From a virus, in the IMG/VR virus record IMGVR_UViG_3300025162_001474, positions 1 through 35,233 of that record: a stretch of DNA of 35,233 nt; one strand, given 5' to 3'. Position 1 is the first letter of the stretch. Each line of letters starts with the position of its first letter. A program made the translations under genes and the position numbers. Positions 21,224 to 29,007 of this stretch are shown one piece after another. The notes under the pieces are model-generated. The model was given only the letters and a program-made list of their open reading frames with translations. It did not search any database and was not told the origin of the DNA.

Positions 21224-21874
21224 ATGTATAGAATCACAGAAATTACAAATAGGATTTATGCTTTTATAACTGGTCTTTTCTCTCTTAAATCAAGAAGAAA
21301 GCAGATATTGCTCATATTTGTGGGCGATTTAGTATTGGAAACGCTTCATACTAAGTATGAAGAATGGAATAAACAATGTAATCTGTTATTACTCCATACG
21401 GATTTGAATTTATCACTTAAGTATAAGGAGTTTGTTGAAATGAATAATTTGTATATTGGTGACAATGAAACCAATAGTTGTGGTAAAAGGGGATTTGAAG
21501 ACGGAATAAATTATGCTAAAACGAATAGTAAATTAATTTTCAAGGGAATAAATAAGTACAGAAACAACAAAGTAATACTTATCTCAACGCTCAGATACAG
21601 TAGTGCCTCCGGCATAACTTCCGAATTATATACTCAGTTAACTCAGAACAACTATAAAACCGTTGTTGTAGGTATAAAACCGTTGAAATTTGAGGGAGTT
21701 AATGCTTTAAGCAATTGCGAGAAGGCAGTCGAAATGATGAACACCGTAAATTCTCAGGGCTTTATTATCATTGATCCAAACACTGAAATGAAGGATTTGA
21801 ATTTAGTTGCGTTTGTTGTAAATAAGTTGAGTGCATTAATAGATAATGAAATTGGGCATAATCAACCAAACTAA
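21224..21874 (+). CDS. minimal FtsZ/tubulin-like protein with altered signature
   Basis: 216 residues from the ATG at 21224; the open frame extends to a TTG at 21143, but that lies in the terminator stem. The order of elements follows the FtsZ nucleotide-binding domain: QILLIFVGD (first strand), CNLLLLHTDLN (like FIAINTDAQ), LYIGDNETNSCGKRGFEDG (like the L-G-x-x-x-T-R-G-L-G-A-G-G-x-P region), NKVILISTLRYSSASGI (where GGGTGTGAA would be), KTVVVGIKPLKFEGVNAL (like TVGVVTKPFSFEG) and GFIIIDPN (like TLIVIPN). The tubulin signature G-G-G-T-G-[ST]-G has become RYSSASG, so GTP binding is doubtful. The C-terminal activation domain is absent; the protein ends after the first domain. A phosphoesterase gene follows 22 bases later. 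It may be a catalytically inactive relative used as a regulator or as bait for phage or host FtsZ. The homology is inferred by eye. Confidence 0.6.
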   Translation: MYRITEITNRIYAFITGLFSLKSRRKQILLIFVGDLVLETLHTKYEEWNKQCNLLLLHTDLNLSLKYKEFVEMNNLYIGDNETNSCGKRGFEDGINYAKTNSKLIFKGINKYRNNKVILISTLRYSSASGITSELYTQLTQNNYKTVVVGIKPLKFEGVNALSNCEKAVEMMNTVNSQGFIIIDPNTEMKDLNLVAFVVNKLSALIDNEIGHNQPN

Positions 21875-21896
21875 CAGCTACACTAATCACTTACAA

Positions 21897-22460
21897 ATGA
21901 AACTCATAAATTATAAATCGCAACGTATTTTGTGTATGTCAAATACGCATGGACGACACAGAAGTCTTATCATTCCAAAAGCAGATATAGTTATTCATGC
22001 CGGAGATGCCTGTATGTATGGTGATTTGAACCAGCTGATTGATTTTTTTGAATGGTTCTCTTTACTGAATATCAATCGTAAAATATTTGTTGCGGGTGAA
22101 CATGATTTGGCGTTGGTTTTGAAACCAGAAATCTTACGAAAAATGATTCCTGCCGGTGTGATTTATCTTGAGAATGAATTAATCGATTATGATGGAATTA
22201 CATTTTATGGATTGGCTGCACGACCTTTTATGCACAATAAACTTCCGATTCCTATGTATGTAGATATTTTAATCTCACATAGCCCACCATTGGGAATATT
22301 AGATAAAAATAATGGATGCCCTATTTTAAAACAAACAATAAAGGAATTAGAACCGTCTTTTCATGTTTTTGGTCATGTTCATTCATTCCGTACTAAAACT
22401 TTAAAAGCGAAAGAAATAACGTTTTATAATGTTGTAAGTTTGTCTGAAAGAAAAATATAG
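21897..22460 (+). CDS. metallophosphoesterase with altered metal-site residues
   Basis: 187 residues from the ATG at 21897; a start at 21846 would overlap the previous gene by 29 bases and is less likely. The calcineurin-like fold is clear from IVIHAGDACMYGD (Asp37), GEHD (67-70), ISHSPPLGILD (His128) and HVFGHVHS (His160, His162). It belongs to the short MPPED/YfcE-like branch. Two usual ligands differ: the first motif reads SNTHG where most members have SDTHG (Asn16 for Asp), and GNHD is GEHD (Glu68 for Asn). The late histidines are intact. The protein may be inactive, use a different metal arrangement, or be a binding protein. It follows the FtsZ-like gene by 22 bases; both having altered motifs suggests they changed together. 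No signal peptide. Ends 29 bases before a new promoter. Confidence 0.75.
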   Translation: MKLINYKSQRILCMSNTHGRHRSLIIPKADIVIHAGDACMYGDLNQLIDFFEWFSLLNINRKIFVAGEHDLALVLKPEILRKMIPAGVIYLENELIDYDGITFYGLAARPFMHNKLPIPMYVDILISHSPPLGILDKNNGCPILKQTIKELEPSFHVFGHVHSFRTKTLKAKEITFYNVVSLSERKI

Positions 22461-22489
22461 CTATGCTACATATTGGCACAACATTATTG

Positions 22490-22497
22490 TATCTTTG
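22490..22497 (+). promoter_or_regulatory. Bacteroidota -7 promoter box TATCTTTG
   Basis: Exact TATCTTTG 24 bases before the ATG at 22522, with TTGG at 22473 as a possible upstream element. It decides the start of the WYL gene: the in-frame TTG at 22495 lies within the box and cannot be the start. Confidence 0.7.
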
Positions 22498-22521
22498 CCA
22501 TTAAATCTAAAAATAGTTAGT

Positions 22522-23421
22522 ATGGCTTCAAACCTCTTCAACCGTTATATTTGGCTTGTCGATATTATTTACCGTAATGGAAAGATTACGTTAGAAGATA
22601 TCAATAGTAAATGGGTAATACATCCAATGTCTGATGGTAACCCGATACCCAATCGCACATTTCATAATCATCGCACAGCCATTGAAGAAATTTTTGATAT
22701 CAACATTGAGTGTGACAAAAGCAGTTATGAATACTATATAGACCATGCCGAGGATATGGAGCGTGGTGGTGTGCGTCGCTGGCTGATTAATACATTTGCG
22801 GTGAATAACCTGATAAACGAGAGCCACAAGTTAAAGGAACGTATCGTGTTTGAGAATATCCCATCCGGTCAGCAGTATCTGACACCAATCATAGAAGCTA
22901 TGCGTGATGGGCTAAAGGTTGAGATTACTTATCAGTCTTATTGGTCGGAAGCAGCCACATTTGAAATAGAGCCTTATTTCGTGAAAGTGTTTAAACAACG
23001 CTGGTACGTTATTGGTAAAAGCGATAAGGTACGCATCTATGCATTAGACCGTATTAAGAGGCTGAATGTAACAGGAAATACATTTAAGCTGCCGGAAAAC
23101 TTTGACCCGGAAAACTATTTTCAGGATTGTTATGGAATTATTCAGGGGGAAGAAATGAAGGCAGAAACGATAAAGCTGAGATTTGATTCGTCGCAAGCCA
23201 AGTATATTCGGGCATTGCCACTTCATGACTCACAAAAAGAGATTGAAACTTCAAATGAATATGTTGTATTTGAGTATTTTATCAAACCAACTTTCGACTT
23301 TAGGCAAGAAATTTTTTTACACGGCGAAGATGTAGAAGTCCTTGAACCCGAAAGTTTCAGAAATGAATTGAAAAATATTCTCAAAAAGATGATTGAAAAT
23401 TATTATTTAAATATAAAATAA
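22522..23421 (+). CDS. WYL-domain transcriptional regulator
   Basis: 299 residues. The N-terminus is a winged helix (LFNRYIWLVDIIYRNGKITL, then SKW and a FHNHRTAIEEIFDI recognition part). The WYL domain spans about 125-215: LKVEITYQSYWSEAATFEIEP, VKVFKQRWYVIGKSDKVRIY and ALDRIKRLNV, the W-Y-V form of the W-Y-L triad. The C-terminal WCX extension (about 220-299) contains LRFDSSQAKYIRALPLHDSQ and FRNELKNILKKM. Such proteins bind ssDNA, nucleotides or related ligands through the WYL barrel and repress or activate nearby defence operons. It has its own promoter at 22490 and two terminators behind it, so it forms a single-gene unit; it might control the FtsZ-like/phosphoesterase pair or the adjacent prophage. 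The family is certain, the target is not. Confidence 0.9.
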   Translation: MASNLFNRYIWLVDIIYRNGKITLEDINSKWVIHPMSDGNPIPNRTFHNHRTAIEEIFDINIECDKSSYEYYIDHAEDMERGGVRRWLINTFAVNNLINESHKLKERIVFENIPSGQQYLTPIIEAMRDGLKVEITYQSYWSEAATFEIEPYFVKVFKQRWYVIGKSDKVRIYALDRIKRLNVTGNTFKLPENFDPENYFQDCYGIIQGEEMKAETIKLRFDSSQAKYIRALPLHDSQKEIETSNEYVVFEYFIKPTFDFRQEIFLHGEDVEVLEPESFRNELKNILKKMIENYYLNIK

Positions 23422-23531
23422 TCAGTCAGGCTTTGCCTGGAAGTTCATTACGGGCAGTTCCGCAGGTCAAATCCCCAGCCGCCAAAAATCCAATCCCTTC
23501 GAACTTTAAGGCTTGAACTGTCTTTTTGTCG

Positions 23532-23555
23532 GCTACTCCGGGTAGCTTTTTTCTT
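23532..23555 (+). terminator. terminator of the WYL gene
   Basis: GCTAC (23532-23536) pairs with GTAGC (23542-23546) around a short loop and is followed by TTTTTTCTTGTC and a second T run. Confidence 0.5.
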
Positions 23556-23571
23556 GTCTTTTTTTATCCAT

Positions 23572-23618
23572 AGCCTTTGAGGTTCATTTGCATTGCAAAT
23601 AATCTCAAAGGCTTTTTT
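23572..23618 (+). terminator. strong hairpin directly before the first prophage gene
   Basis: AGCCTTTGAG (23572-23581) pairs with CTCAAAGGCT (23604-23613), a perfect 10-bp stem, and the loop itself contains ATTTGC/GCAAAT. Six Ts follow and the next base starts the ATG at 23619. This is either a terminator that shields the prophage genes or a leader hairpin that hides the start codon. Confidence 0.75.
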
Positions 23619-24767
23619 ATGCAATATTCTCAACGCCCTACCGAGTGGCAACTCTACTTTCATAATTCGATACCGGACATTATTTGCATCAAAGATGTTG
23701 CAACTGAAGGACTTTCATTTGCATTGAAAGTGAGAGGGGTATTGGTATTGGAGGAACATTACACCTGGGACACAAACGGGAAAATCCGTGTTAGAAACCT
23801 TAGCGAAATCATTGAGAAATTCCTAGATACAACAGCAACAGTGGACAGAGCCGATGTGGTAAGTTACCTTTGGAACGGTACGCCTATTATTGAATTCAAA
23901 TTCACGGAAGTAACCACAGAGTATGTTGGCAATTTTATTGCTTGCAAATGTGACGTGGACTTGGGTAATTTAAATGATTCAAGTTGGGCAGCTCGTAATT
24001 TCCTTACCCGATGCCTCGGAACAAAGAAAACGGCTCTGGATCGTAAAGAAACATTGTCATATTTACAGAAAGACACAGACAATTATCTTTATTTGGTGGC
24101 TAAAATTACCTACCTTGCCAATGGAGTAATCACTGAACAGCAAGGCAATTTGACCTTGTTTGGACACGCACCTAACACAACTCACAGCCATTTAATTGCA
24201 ACTCTCAACACTTCATTGAAGTATGTTCTCAAACAATTAGGACTTACCAACACCACGGAAGTTTTGAATTATCAAGTGTGGGTGTCGGCTACAAGTAATG
24301 GTGAGTCTGGGACTTTATGCAATGCCTATACTTATTTGGTCGACTCAACGCCTTACAGGGATACAGCTAGTTTTCTTTTCCTAAATGCCTTTGGAACGCT
24401 GGAAACGTTCACGGCAACAGGACTAAAAACCACCGAAAAAACTGCTGAATATAATTTAGGCAATATAGACAACCACTACAGAAAGCTAACACAAGATTTT
24501 CAGAGCGAACAAACTTGTAATAGCGGGTTTCTATCGGAAAACGAAATGGAATGGGCTGACGACCTTGTGAGGAGCTATATGGTGGCATTGGTAAGTAGCA
24601 ATAGCATTGCTCAAATAACTCTTACCAAAGTGAGTAAAATGGACACAGAAGCCAATGTTTTACAGTCGTTTACATTTAGCTATCAATTGGCCAAAAATAA
24701 GAACTTCATGTTTATGAGTAAACATGTTGGCATTTTTGATGCAGCATTTGACAAAACTTTTCAATAA
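23619..24767 (+). CDS. prophage protein of unknown function, probably structural
   Basis: 382 residues from the ATG at 23619, chosen because it follows the hairpin T run and because the upstream extension to 23577 would translate the hairpin. The protein is beta-rich with repeated strand patterns (GLSFALKVRGVLVLEEHYTW, FIACKCDVDLGNLN, LYLVAKITYLANGVITEQ), no signal peptide and no membrane segment, as expected for a tail or fibre-associated part. It is coupled by a TAATG overlap to a 75-residue gene, which is followed by the portal gene, so it belongs to the phage late operon. No family is recognised; a capsid or receptor-binding role cannot be decided from sequence. Confidence 0.55.
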   Translation: MQYSQRPTEWQLYFHNSIPDIICIKDVATEGLSFALKVRGVLVLEEHYTWDTNGKIRVRNLSEIIEKFLDTTATVDRADVVSYLWNGTPIIEFKFTEVTTEYVGNFIACKCDVDLGNLNDSSWAARNFLTRCLGTKKTALDRKETLSYLQKDTDNYLYLVAKITYLANGVITEQQGNLTLFGHAPNTTHSHLIATLNTSLKYVLKQLGLTNTTEVLNYQVWVSATSNGESGTLCNAYTYLVDSTPYRDTASFLFLNAFGTLETFTATGLKTTEKTAEYNLGNIDNHYRKLTQDFQSEQTCNSGFLSENEMEWADDLVRSYMVALVSSNSIAQITLTKVSKMDTEANVLQSFTFSYQLAKNKNFMFMSKHVGIFDAAFDKTFQ

Positions 24768-24994
24768 TGATACACATAAATGCAGTCCGGAAAATATTGC
24801 AAAATAACAAAACGCCTTTTTCCTGTAGAGTGTGGAAAAAGAACGGTGAGATATTGGCATACAATGACGTGGTATGTAGTTCAAGCAATTTTGCCAGAAA
24901 TACGGCAAACCTGCTTTTTACCGAAAGCCGACAAATGCGAAGAATACGCATTGTCTGCCTGTTTGAAATCAATGACGAAGAAATTTATATCTAA
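24767..24994 (+). CDS. small prophage protein
   Basis: 75 residues. The start overlaps the previous stop (TAATG) and its own stop lies 2 bases before the portal ATG, so it is embedded in the phage operon and surely translated. The sequence contains SCRVWKKNGEILAYNDVVC and a basic RQMRRIRIVCLFEIND segment, suggesting a small alpha/beta protein. No family is recognised. Confidence 0.6.
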   Translation: MIHINAVRKILQNNKTPFSCRVWKKNGEILAYNDVVCSSSNFARNTANLLFTESRQMRRIRIVCLFEINDEEIYI

Positions 24995-24996
24995 CT

Positions 24997-26355
24997 ATGA
25001 GCAGAGAAATCAATGTTTTTGAAATTCCGATAGGAAAGGCAAGTCGTCTAGCGATTGACAAAATGAATGAAGGAACACAAATTTTCGATACCGATAATTT
25101 AGTTCCTATGGCATTACCAACACCCGGAGCGTTGCGTGGATATGTACCCTGGGGTGACGACAACCTGAGACCCAATGAGATACTTCGCCTTATGCGGAAC
25201 GATGAAGTAATGTCCAGCAATATGTTTTTCAATATCCAGTCGGCCTATTCCAATGGACTTACCATGCTAAAGTCAGACAAATCGCCGATTACAGAAACCG
25301 AAATACTTGACTTTTTCAAGTACAACCGTTCCAGTAAATATCTGTTTGAACAGCACACCGATATGAAACACTTTTACTTCAGTATTTCAGTACTTATATT
25401 GAGTGGCGATGGCAGTAAAATTGTAAAGCTGAGACACAAAGATGCTTTGTATTGTCGTTTTGAAACCTGTAACCCGCTTAATGGCAAGATAGAACACATC
25501 ATATTTGCTAACTGGGAAACAGGAGCTCCAACACCCGAAAAACGAGAAGAAATAGAGTTGTTGGACGTATCCGATCCATTAGGCGACCTAATGGTACGAA
25601 TGGGCAAATTACCCAATGATGATGGCAAAACACAACCGGCAACCACAACCCGAAAGTTTGCCATGATGAATGCCATTCCGATTCCTGGGAATAAATACTA
25701 TCCATTCCCTTATTATTGGTCTATCTTCAATAGCGGTTGGTATGATATAAAACAACTTATTCCTGCAGGTAAAAAAGCCAAATTCACCAACGGTTTAGTA
25801 GTAAAATACCAAGTAGAAATAAACGACAAGTATTGGGGAATGCTTTTCGAGAGTGAAAAGATAACAGACGAAGCAAAACAAAAAGCTAGGATTACGCTCG
25901 AAAAAGAGAATATAAAATCCTTTCTCACCGGAATGGTAAACGCCGGAAAAGTTTGGTTTTCGGGTTTTTATATCGACCCATTAGGCAAAGAACAATCCTT
26001 TGTCCGTATTACAATCGTAAATAAAGACAAAGAGGGTGGCGACTGGATTCAGGACATGGAAGAAGCCAGCTCAACGGCTTGTTATTCCATGGGCGTACAT
26101 CCTTCGTCCATTGGCGCAACACCCGGGAAAAGCAGCAGCAATATGAGTGGTAGCAATGTGCGGGAGATTTTCACCATGAAACAGGCATTGGAAAAGGGGA
26201 GTAAAGACATTGTGTTGGAACCTTATTTTGTAATCAAAAATTACAACAATTGGGATGTGGAATTTGATATTCCGTTTATGCAACTCACCACCTTGGATAA
26301 AAATACCGGTGCACAGGATACCACATCAAATGCAACTGATAATACCAAGAAATAA
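24997..26355 (+). CDS. phage portal protein
   Basis: 452 residues. Portal features are present: NDEVMSSNMFFNIQSAYSNG near residue 70, a clip/stem region with GWYDIKQLIPAGKKAKFTNG and a C-terminal SMGVHPSSIGATPGKSSSNM (from residue 360) followed by the helix MKQALEKGSKDIVLEPYF, the pattern of the portal wing/crown helix in Bacteroidota siphophage and prophage portals. Portals form the dodecameric DNA channel at the capsid vertex and the docking site for terminase. The asparagine- and threonine-rich tail is probably flexible. It lies 2 bases after the small gene and 12 before a connector-like gene. Terminase and capsid genes are not visible on either side, which is unusual. Confidence 0.75.
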   Translation: MSREINVFEIPIGKASRLAIDKMNEGTQIFDTDNLVPMALPTPGALRGYVPWGDDNLRPNEILRLMRNDEVMSSNMFFNIQSAYSNGLTMLKSDKSPITETEILDFFKYNRSSKYLFEQHTDMKHFYFSISVLILSGDGSKIVKLRHKDALYCRFETCNPLNGKIEHIIFANWETGAPTPEKREEIELLDVSDPLGDLMVRMGKLPNDDGKTQPATTTRKFAMMNAIPIPGNKYYPFPYYWSIFNSGWYDIKQLIPAGKKAKFTNGLVVKYQVEINDKYWGMLFESEKITDEAKQKARITLEKENIKSFLTGMVNAGKVWFSGFYIDPLGKEQSFVRITIVNKDKEGGDWIQDMEEASSTACYSMGVHPSSIGATPGKSSSNMSGSNVREIFTMKQALEKGSKDIVLEPYFVIKNYNNWDVEFDIPFMQLTTLDKNTGAQDTTSNATDNTKK

Positions 26356-26367
26356 AAAACGACAGAA

Positions 26368-27207
26368 ATGCTAATAACCACCGTTTCCGATTTTCTGAAA
26401 TCCATTCCTACAGCACAAGGCACGGAATGGGCAGCCATTGAACCATTTGTAAAAGCAGCCGATAGGCATACAAAATCCACCTTGACAGGTGTTGATTTAT
26501 ATAATTACATTGAAGGAATTACCTCCAATACCAATTTATTGCAAGATGAACTTCGCAATATCATTGCGTACAAAGCCTACAGAAATGCAATACCTTTTGT
26601 TGATTTGATCCAAACTCAAAACGGTTTTGGAGTTGTGAGTAATGCCAACATTGCACCCGCCAGTAAAGAGCGTGTGGAAAGATTGATAGCACAATGCGAA
26701 CAACAACTTGACACTGCAACCGATATGCTGATTTTGCAAATTTCAGCAGTACCGGCAGCACTGGCCGAATGGACCAAGTTTGGAGGTTTTGAAGAACTGA
26801 CAAATAGCATTTTTCAAACCGGAATTGATTTTTGCAAGTATACAAAATCTGAAAACTTGAAACGAGAAGCATTTTTGGCAGCCAAAAATGACCTTCTTTC
26901 GTTTCAATACTCAGAAATTGCAGAAGTAATAAGTATAGCTTTTATGGATGAACTTGTAAGCCAAGTCCGTACCAACGGATTGACTTTGCCAAATACTAAA
27001 ATTGTACGGAAACTAAAACCTATTTTAGGACTTTTGACTCAGCATAAAGAAGTGGAAGCAGAGGAACTGTTGGGGCAATTGGCAAATTTGCTGGATAACA
27101 ATCTTTCAAATTACGCTTCTTATGCCGGCAGTTCCGAATACGCACTTAAAATTGCAGCAAAGTACCAGAATAAACAAACCGATAGCACTTTCTTTTTTGG
27201 AATATAG
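26368..27207 (+). CDS. DUF6712-like phage connector-type protein
   Basis: 279 residues, mostly helical, with LKSIPTAQGTEWAAIEPFVKAA, DELRNIIAYKAYRNAIPFVDLI and VERLIAQCEQQLDTATDMLIL. Its size, composition and place directly after the portal match the DUF6712 proteins of Bacteroidota prophages, thought to be head-tail connector or head-completion parts. No signal or membrane segment. It ends 4 bases before the first copy of a palindromic repeat that separates it from the next gene. Confidence 0.6.
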   Translation: MLITTVSDFLKSIPTAQGTEWAAIEPFVKAADRHTKSTLTGVDLYNYIEGITSNTNLLQDELRNIIAYKAYRNAIPFVDLIQTQNGFGVVSNANIAPASKERVERLIAQCEQQLDTATDMLILQISAVPAALAEWTKFGGFEELTNSIFQTGIDFCKYTKSENLKREAFLAAKNDLLSFQYSEIAEVISIAFMDELVSQVRTNGLTLPNTKIVRKLKPILGLLTQHKEVEAEELLGQLANLLDNNLSNYASYAGSSEYALKIAAKYQNKQTDSTFFFGI

Positions 27208-27211
27208 TGAA

Positions 27212-27304
27212 CCCCAAACCCCTAAAGGGGCTTAAAGACCAAGTTTATGACAAAAAACAAAGCAGCCGAAACTAATCTCAGTCCCCCTTCAGGGGCTAGG
27301 GGTC
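27212..27304. repeat. palindromic repeat copy 1 (CCCCAAACCCCTAAAGGGG type)
   Basis: The left arm CCCCAAACCCCTAAAGGGG starts at 27212 and an inverted, diverged right arm, GTCCCCCTTCAGGGGCTAG, starts at 27281. A second copy is at 28026-28096. Such paired arms built from CCCCTAAAGGGG are a common intergenic repeat in Bacteroidota. The right arm lies inside the coding sequence of the next gene. Confidence 0.75.
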
Positions 27305-28050
27305 AAATAAATCTAATAATACCAAAACGGTACTCCGAAATGAGCAAAGAGCAGACGAACTTTGTCTGTTTATTGCTCAGTAGGAATGAGTCGGAAGAAA
27401 CAATCTGGACAAAATGTTTTATTCGATTTGCAGGTATTAAACCATTGACGGCAGATGAAAATAGCTATTACTTTGTGCATAGGGGCACAAAAAAATTATT
27501 TTCGCTTGCCTACCAAGAAGTAAATTACTTCAGCAAAATGCTGAAATTTACAACCCGGGATTATACAGGGATAAAACCAATATCCACAATAAAAGGCTGT
27601 AAGTCATGCGACCAGCTTTTAAGGGATATAGATTTTGGAACGTATTTAGAAATTGAAAATTTCTATCAGGCTTATCTATTTACCAAAGAGGAAAAATACA
27701 TAAGCCGATTAATGGCAACACTTTATACAAAAAAGGGAAAAAGAAAGCAGAATTTTGATACATGCACACCCACCGAAAAGCTATGGACAATTATGTGGAT
27801 TGTGGGCATTAAAAGCTATTTCTCCCGAAAATTCAGCTACCTTTTTGAGAGAACAGCACCAACGGAACAGGACGAAGCACCAACCGCACCCGATATGTAT
27901 TCCATTATTCAAAACCAGGTACGCGCCCTTACAGATGGCGACATTACCAAACGGGAAAAGGTTTTGAAATCAAATACATGGGATGCATTGGATGAATTGA
28001 ACCAAAAGGTAAAAGAAAGTAGGATGCCCCAAACCCCTAAAGGGGCTTAA
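27247..28050 (+). CDS. prophage protein whose ends are built from repeat arms
   Basis: 267 residues if started at the ATG at 27247; a shorter form from the ATG at 27340 (MSKEQTNFVCLLLS) is possible. Residues about 11-19 (LSPPSGARG) are encoded by the right arm of the repeat, and the C-terminal RMPQTPKGA plus the stop are encoded by the left arm of the second repeat. The native protein therefore seems to begin near INLIIPKRYSEMSKEQ, similar to phage proteins that start with a K-x-W/Y-x-E-M/L-x-x-E-Q motif, and to have lost its original ends. The middle contains a CKSCDQLLRD segment and a tryptophan-rich CTPTEKLWTIMWIVG part. The function is unknown; the position after the connector suggests a head-tail or tail-assembly role. 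Confidence 0.65.
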   Translation: MTKNKAAETNLSPPSGARGQINLIIPKRYSEMSKEQTNFVCLLLSRNESEETIWTKCFIRFAGIKPLTADENSYYFVHRGTKKLFSLAYQEVNYFSKMLKFTTRDYTGIKPISTIKGCKSCDQLLRDIDFGTYLEIENFYQAYLFTKEEKYISRLMATLYTKKGKRKQNFDTCTPTEKLWTIMWIVGIKSYFSRKFSYLFERTAPTEQDEAPTAPDMYSIIQNQVRALTDGDITKREKVLKSNTWDALDELNQKVKESRMPQTPKGA

Positions 28051-28096
28051 AAAATATTACTAACCAACTCTTATTCCCCTTTAGGGGTTAGGGGCC
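28026..28096. repeat. palindromic repeat copy 2 (CCCCAAACCCCTAAAGGGG type)
   Basis: The left arm begins at 28026 and the inverted right arm (TTCCCCTTTAGGGGTTAGG, from 28074) ends near 28096, with about 23 bases between them. The left arm supplies the last codons and the TAA of the preceding gene. It can form a hairpin of nearly 25 bp in mRNA and might act as a terminator or stabilise upstream message. Confidence 0.8.
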
Positions 28097-28108
28097 ATTA
28101 TTATAATT

Positions 28109-28591
28109 ATGTTCAACTTCGTAAATTATTTTGAAACCCTCAACGGAAAATTAAAGACTACAAAGGATGCCTATCATTTTTGCCGTGTGTCGGGAATAAA
28201 TGGATTGGAAGATGTGTTGGCCAATTACATGACTAAAAATGCCTTCTTAGCTGTTGATGATAGCGATGATGGAATGACTATTCGCCTTGGCGGTGGCTAT
28301 TTCAACCGTAGAAGCATCGTGATTTATGTCCTCAAAAAATACAAAATTACCGATATGTCAGAAAGAGAAATGGTCCTTTCAGAAACCAGAGCTATCCGAA
28401 ATAGCTTAATCAGTAAGTTATTGGTTGATGCAAACAGAAATGCTGAGGGATTGAATTACCTGAACAAGGAACGCATTCCGTACCACGAAGTACCAGGCTA
28501 TTTTGCTGCAGGAACAACCGGAATCTATTTTATCATAACCATTGACGAACCAGTAAATTTAGCGTATAATGCCAACGAATGGACAACCTGA
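28109..28591 (+). CDS. prophage tail/head-completion type protein
   Basis: 160 residues, mixed alpha/beta: NAFLAVDDSDDGMTIRLGGG, a helix RSIVIYVLKKYKITDM, LISKLLVDANRNAEGLNYL, and the end FFIITIDE-like strand (GIYFIITIDEPVNLAYNANE). The size and the position directly before a HK97 gp10-like gene fit a tail-completion or neck protein, but no family is recognised. It starts 12 bases after the second palindromic repeat and overlaps the next gene by 23 bases, so translation is coupled. Confidence 0.55.
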   Translation: MFNFVNYFETLNGKLKTTKDAYHFCRVSGINGLEDVLANYMTKNAFLAVDDSDDGMTIRLGGGYFNRRSIVIYVLKKYKITDMSEREMVLSETRAIRNSLISKLLVDANRNAEGLNYLNKERIPYHEVPGYFAAGTTGIYFIITIDEPVNLAYNANEWTT

Positions 28592-28952
28592 CAAACGAAA
28601 GTATTACGATGCATGGGCGAAAATGATGATCACTATCTGGGAAGACAAAATCATTAAACTCAATGTTCGGGACACTGGCGCATTGCTTTCCTCTTTTGCT
28701 ACGCATGTTGAAGCAGCTGCCAATGGTGAAGTCGCAAAAATTGTACACACCTACAATTATTATGGGCGAATGGTGGATATGGGCGTGGGTAGGGGAGTCA
28801 GCAAAGCCGACAGTGGTGAGGGAAGTGGAAGACGAGCAAAACCGTGGTACAACAAATCTTATTACCATTCCGTAAAAGTCCTTTCCGAAAAAACAGCCGA
28901 ACTGTACGGAGAACAATTTCAAACTATACTATTTGAGACACTCAATTTCTGA
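28569..28952 (+). CDS. HK97 gp10-like tail-completion protein
   Basis: 127 residues. Features are a basic start PDKRKYYDAWAKMMITIWED, a DTGALLSSF motif and a conserved HTYNYYGRMVDMGVGRG segment followed by KPWYNKSYYHSVKVL. The D-T-G-x-L motif and the Y-Y-G-x-x-V/M-D-M-G-V-G loop are typical of gp10-like minor tail proteins of Bacteroidota prophages, which join head and tail. It overlaps the previous gene by 23 bases. Its TGA stop (28950-28952) lies inside a terminator hairpin, a compact arrangement. Confidence 0.65.
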   Translation: MPTNGQPDKRKYYDAWAKMMITIWEDKIIKLNVRDTGALLSSFATHVEAAANGEVAKIVHTYNYYGRMVDMGVGRGVSKADSGEGSGRRAKPWYNKSYYHSVKVLSEKTAELYGEQFQTILFETLNF

Positions 28953-28966
28953 GTGTCTTTTTTTTT
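28936..28966 (+). terminator. intrinsic terminator, AGACACTCA/TGAGTGTCT
   Basis: A perfect 9-bp stem (28936-28944 with 28950-28958) with a five-base loop and a run of nine Ts. It would end or attenuate transcription in the middle of the prophage late region, so the downstream genes may have their own promoter or depend on antitermination. Confidence 0.85.
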
Positions 28967-29007
28967 GCCTTCAAAAACCAATTCATTTGTATTTTAAACA
29001 GCAAAAC

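Noticed and set aside
28577-28622. Alternative start MDNLTNESITMHGRK for the gp10-like gene
   Set aside because: That frame stops after 15 codons; the ATG at 28569 gives the conserved protein.
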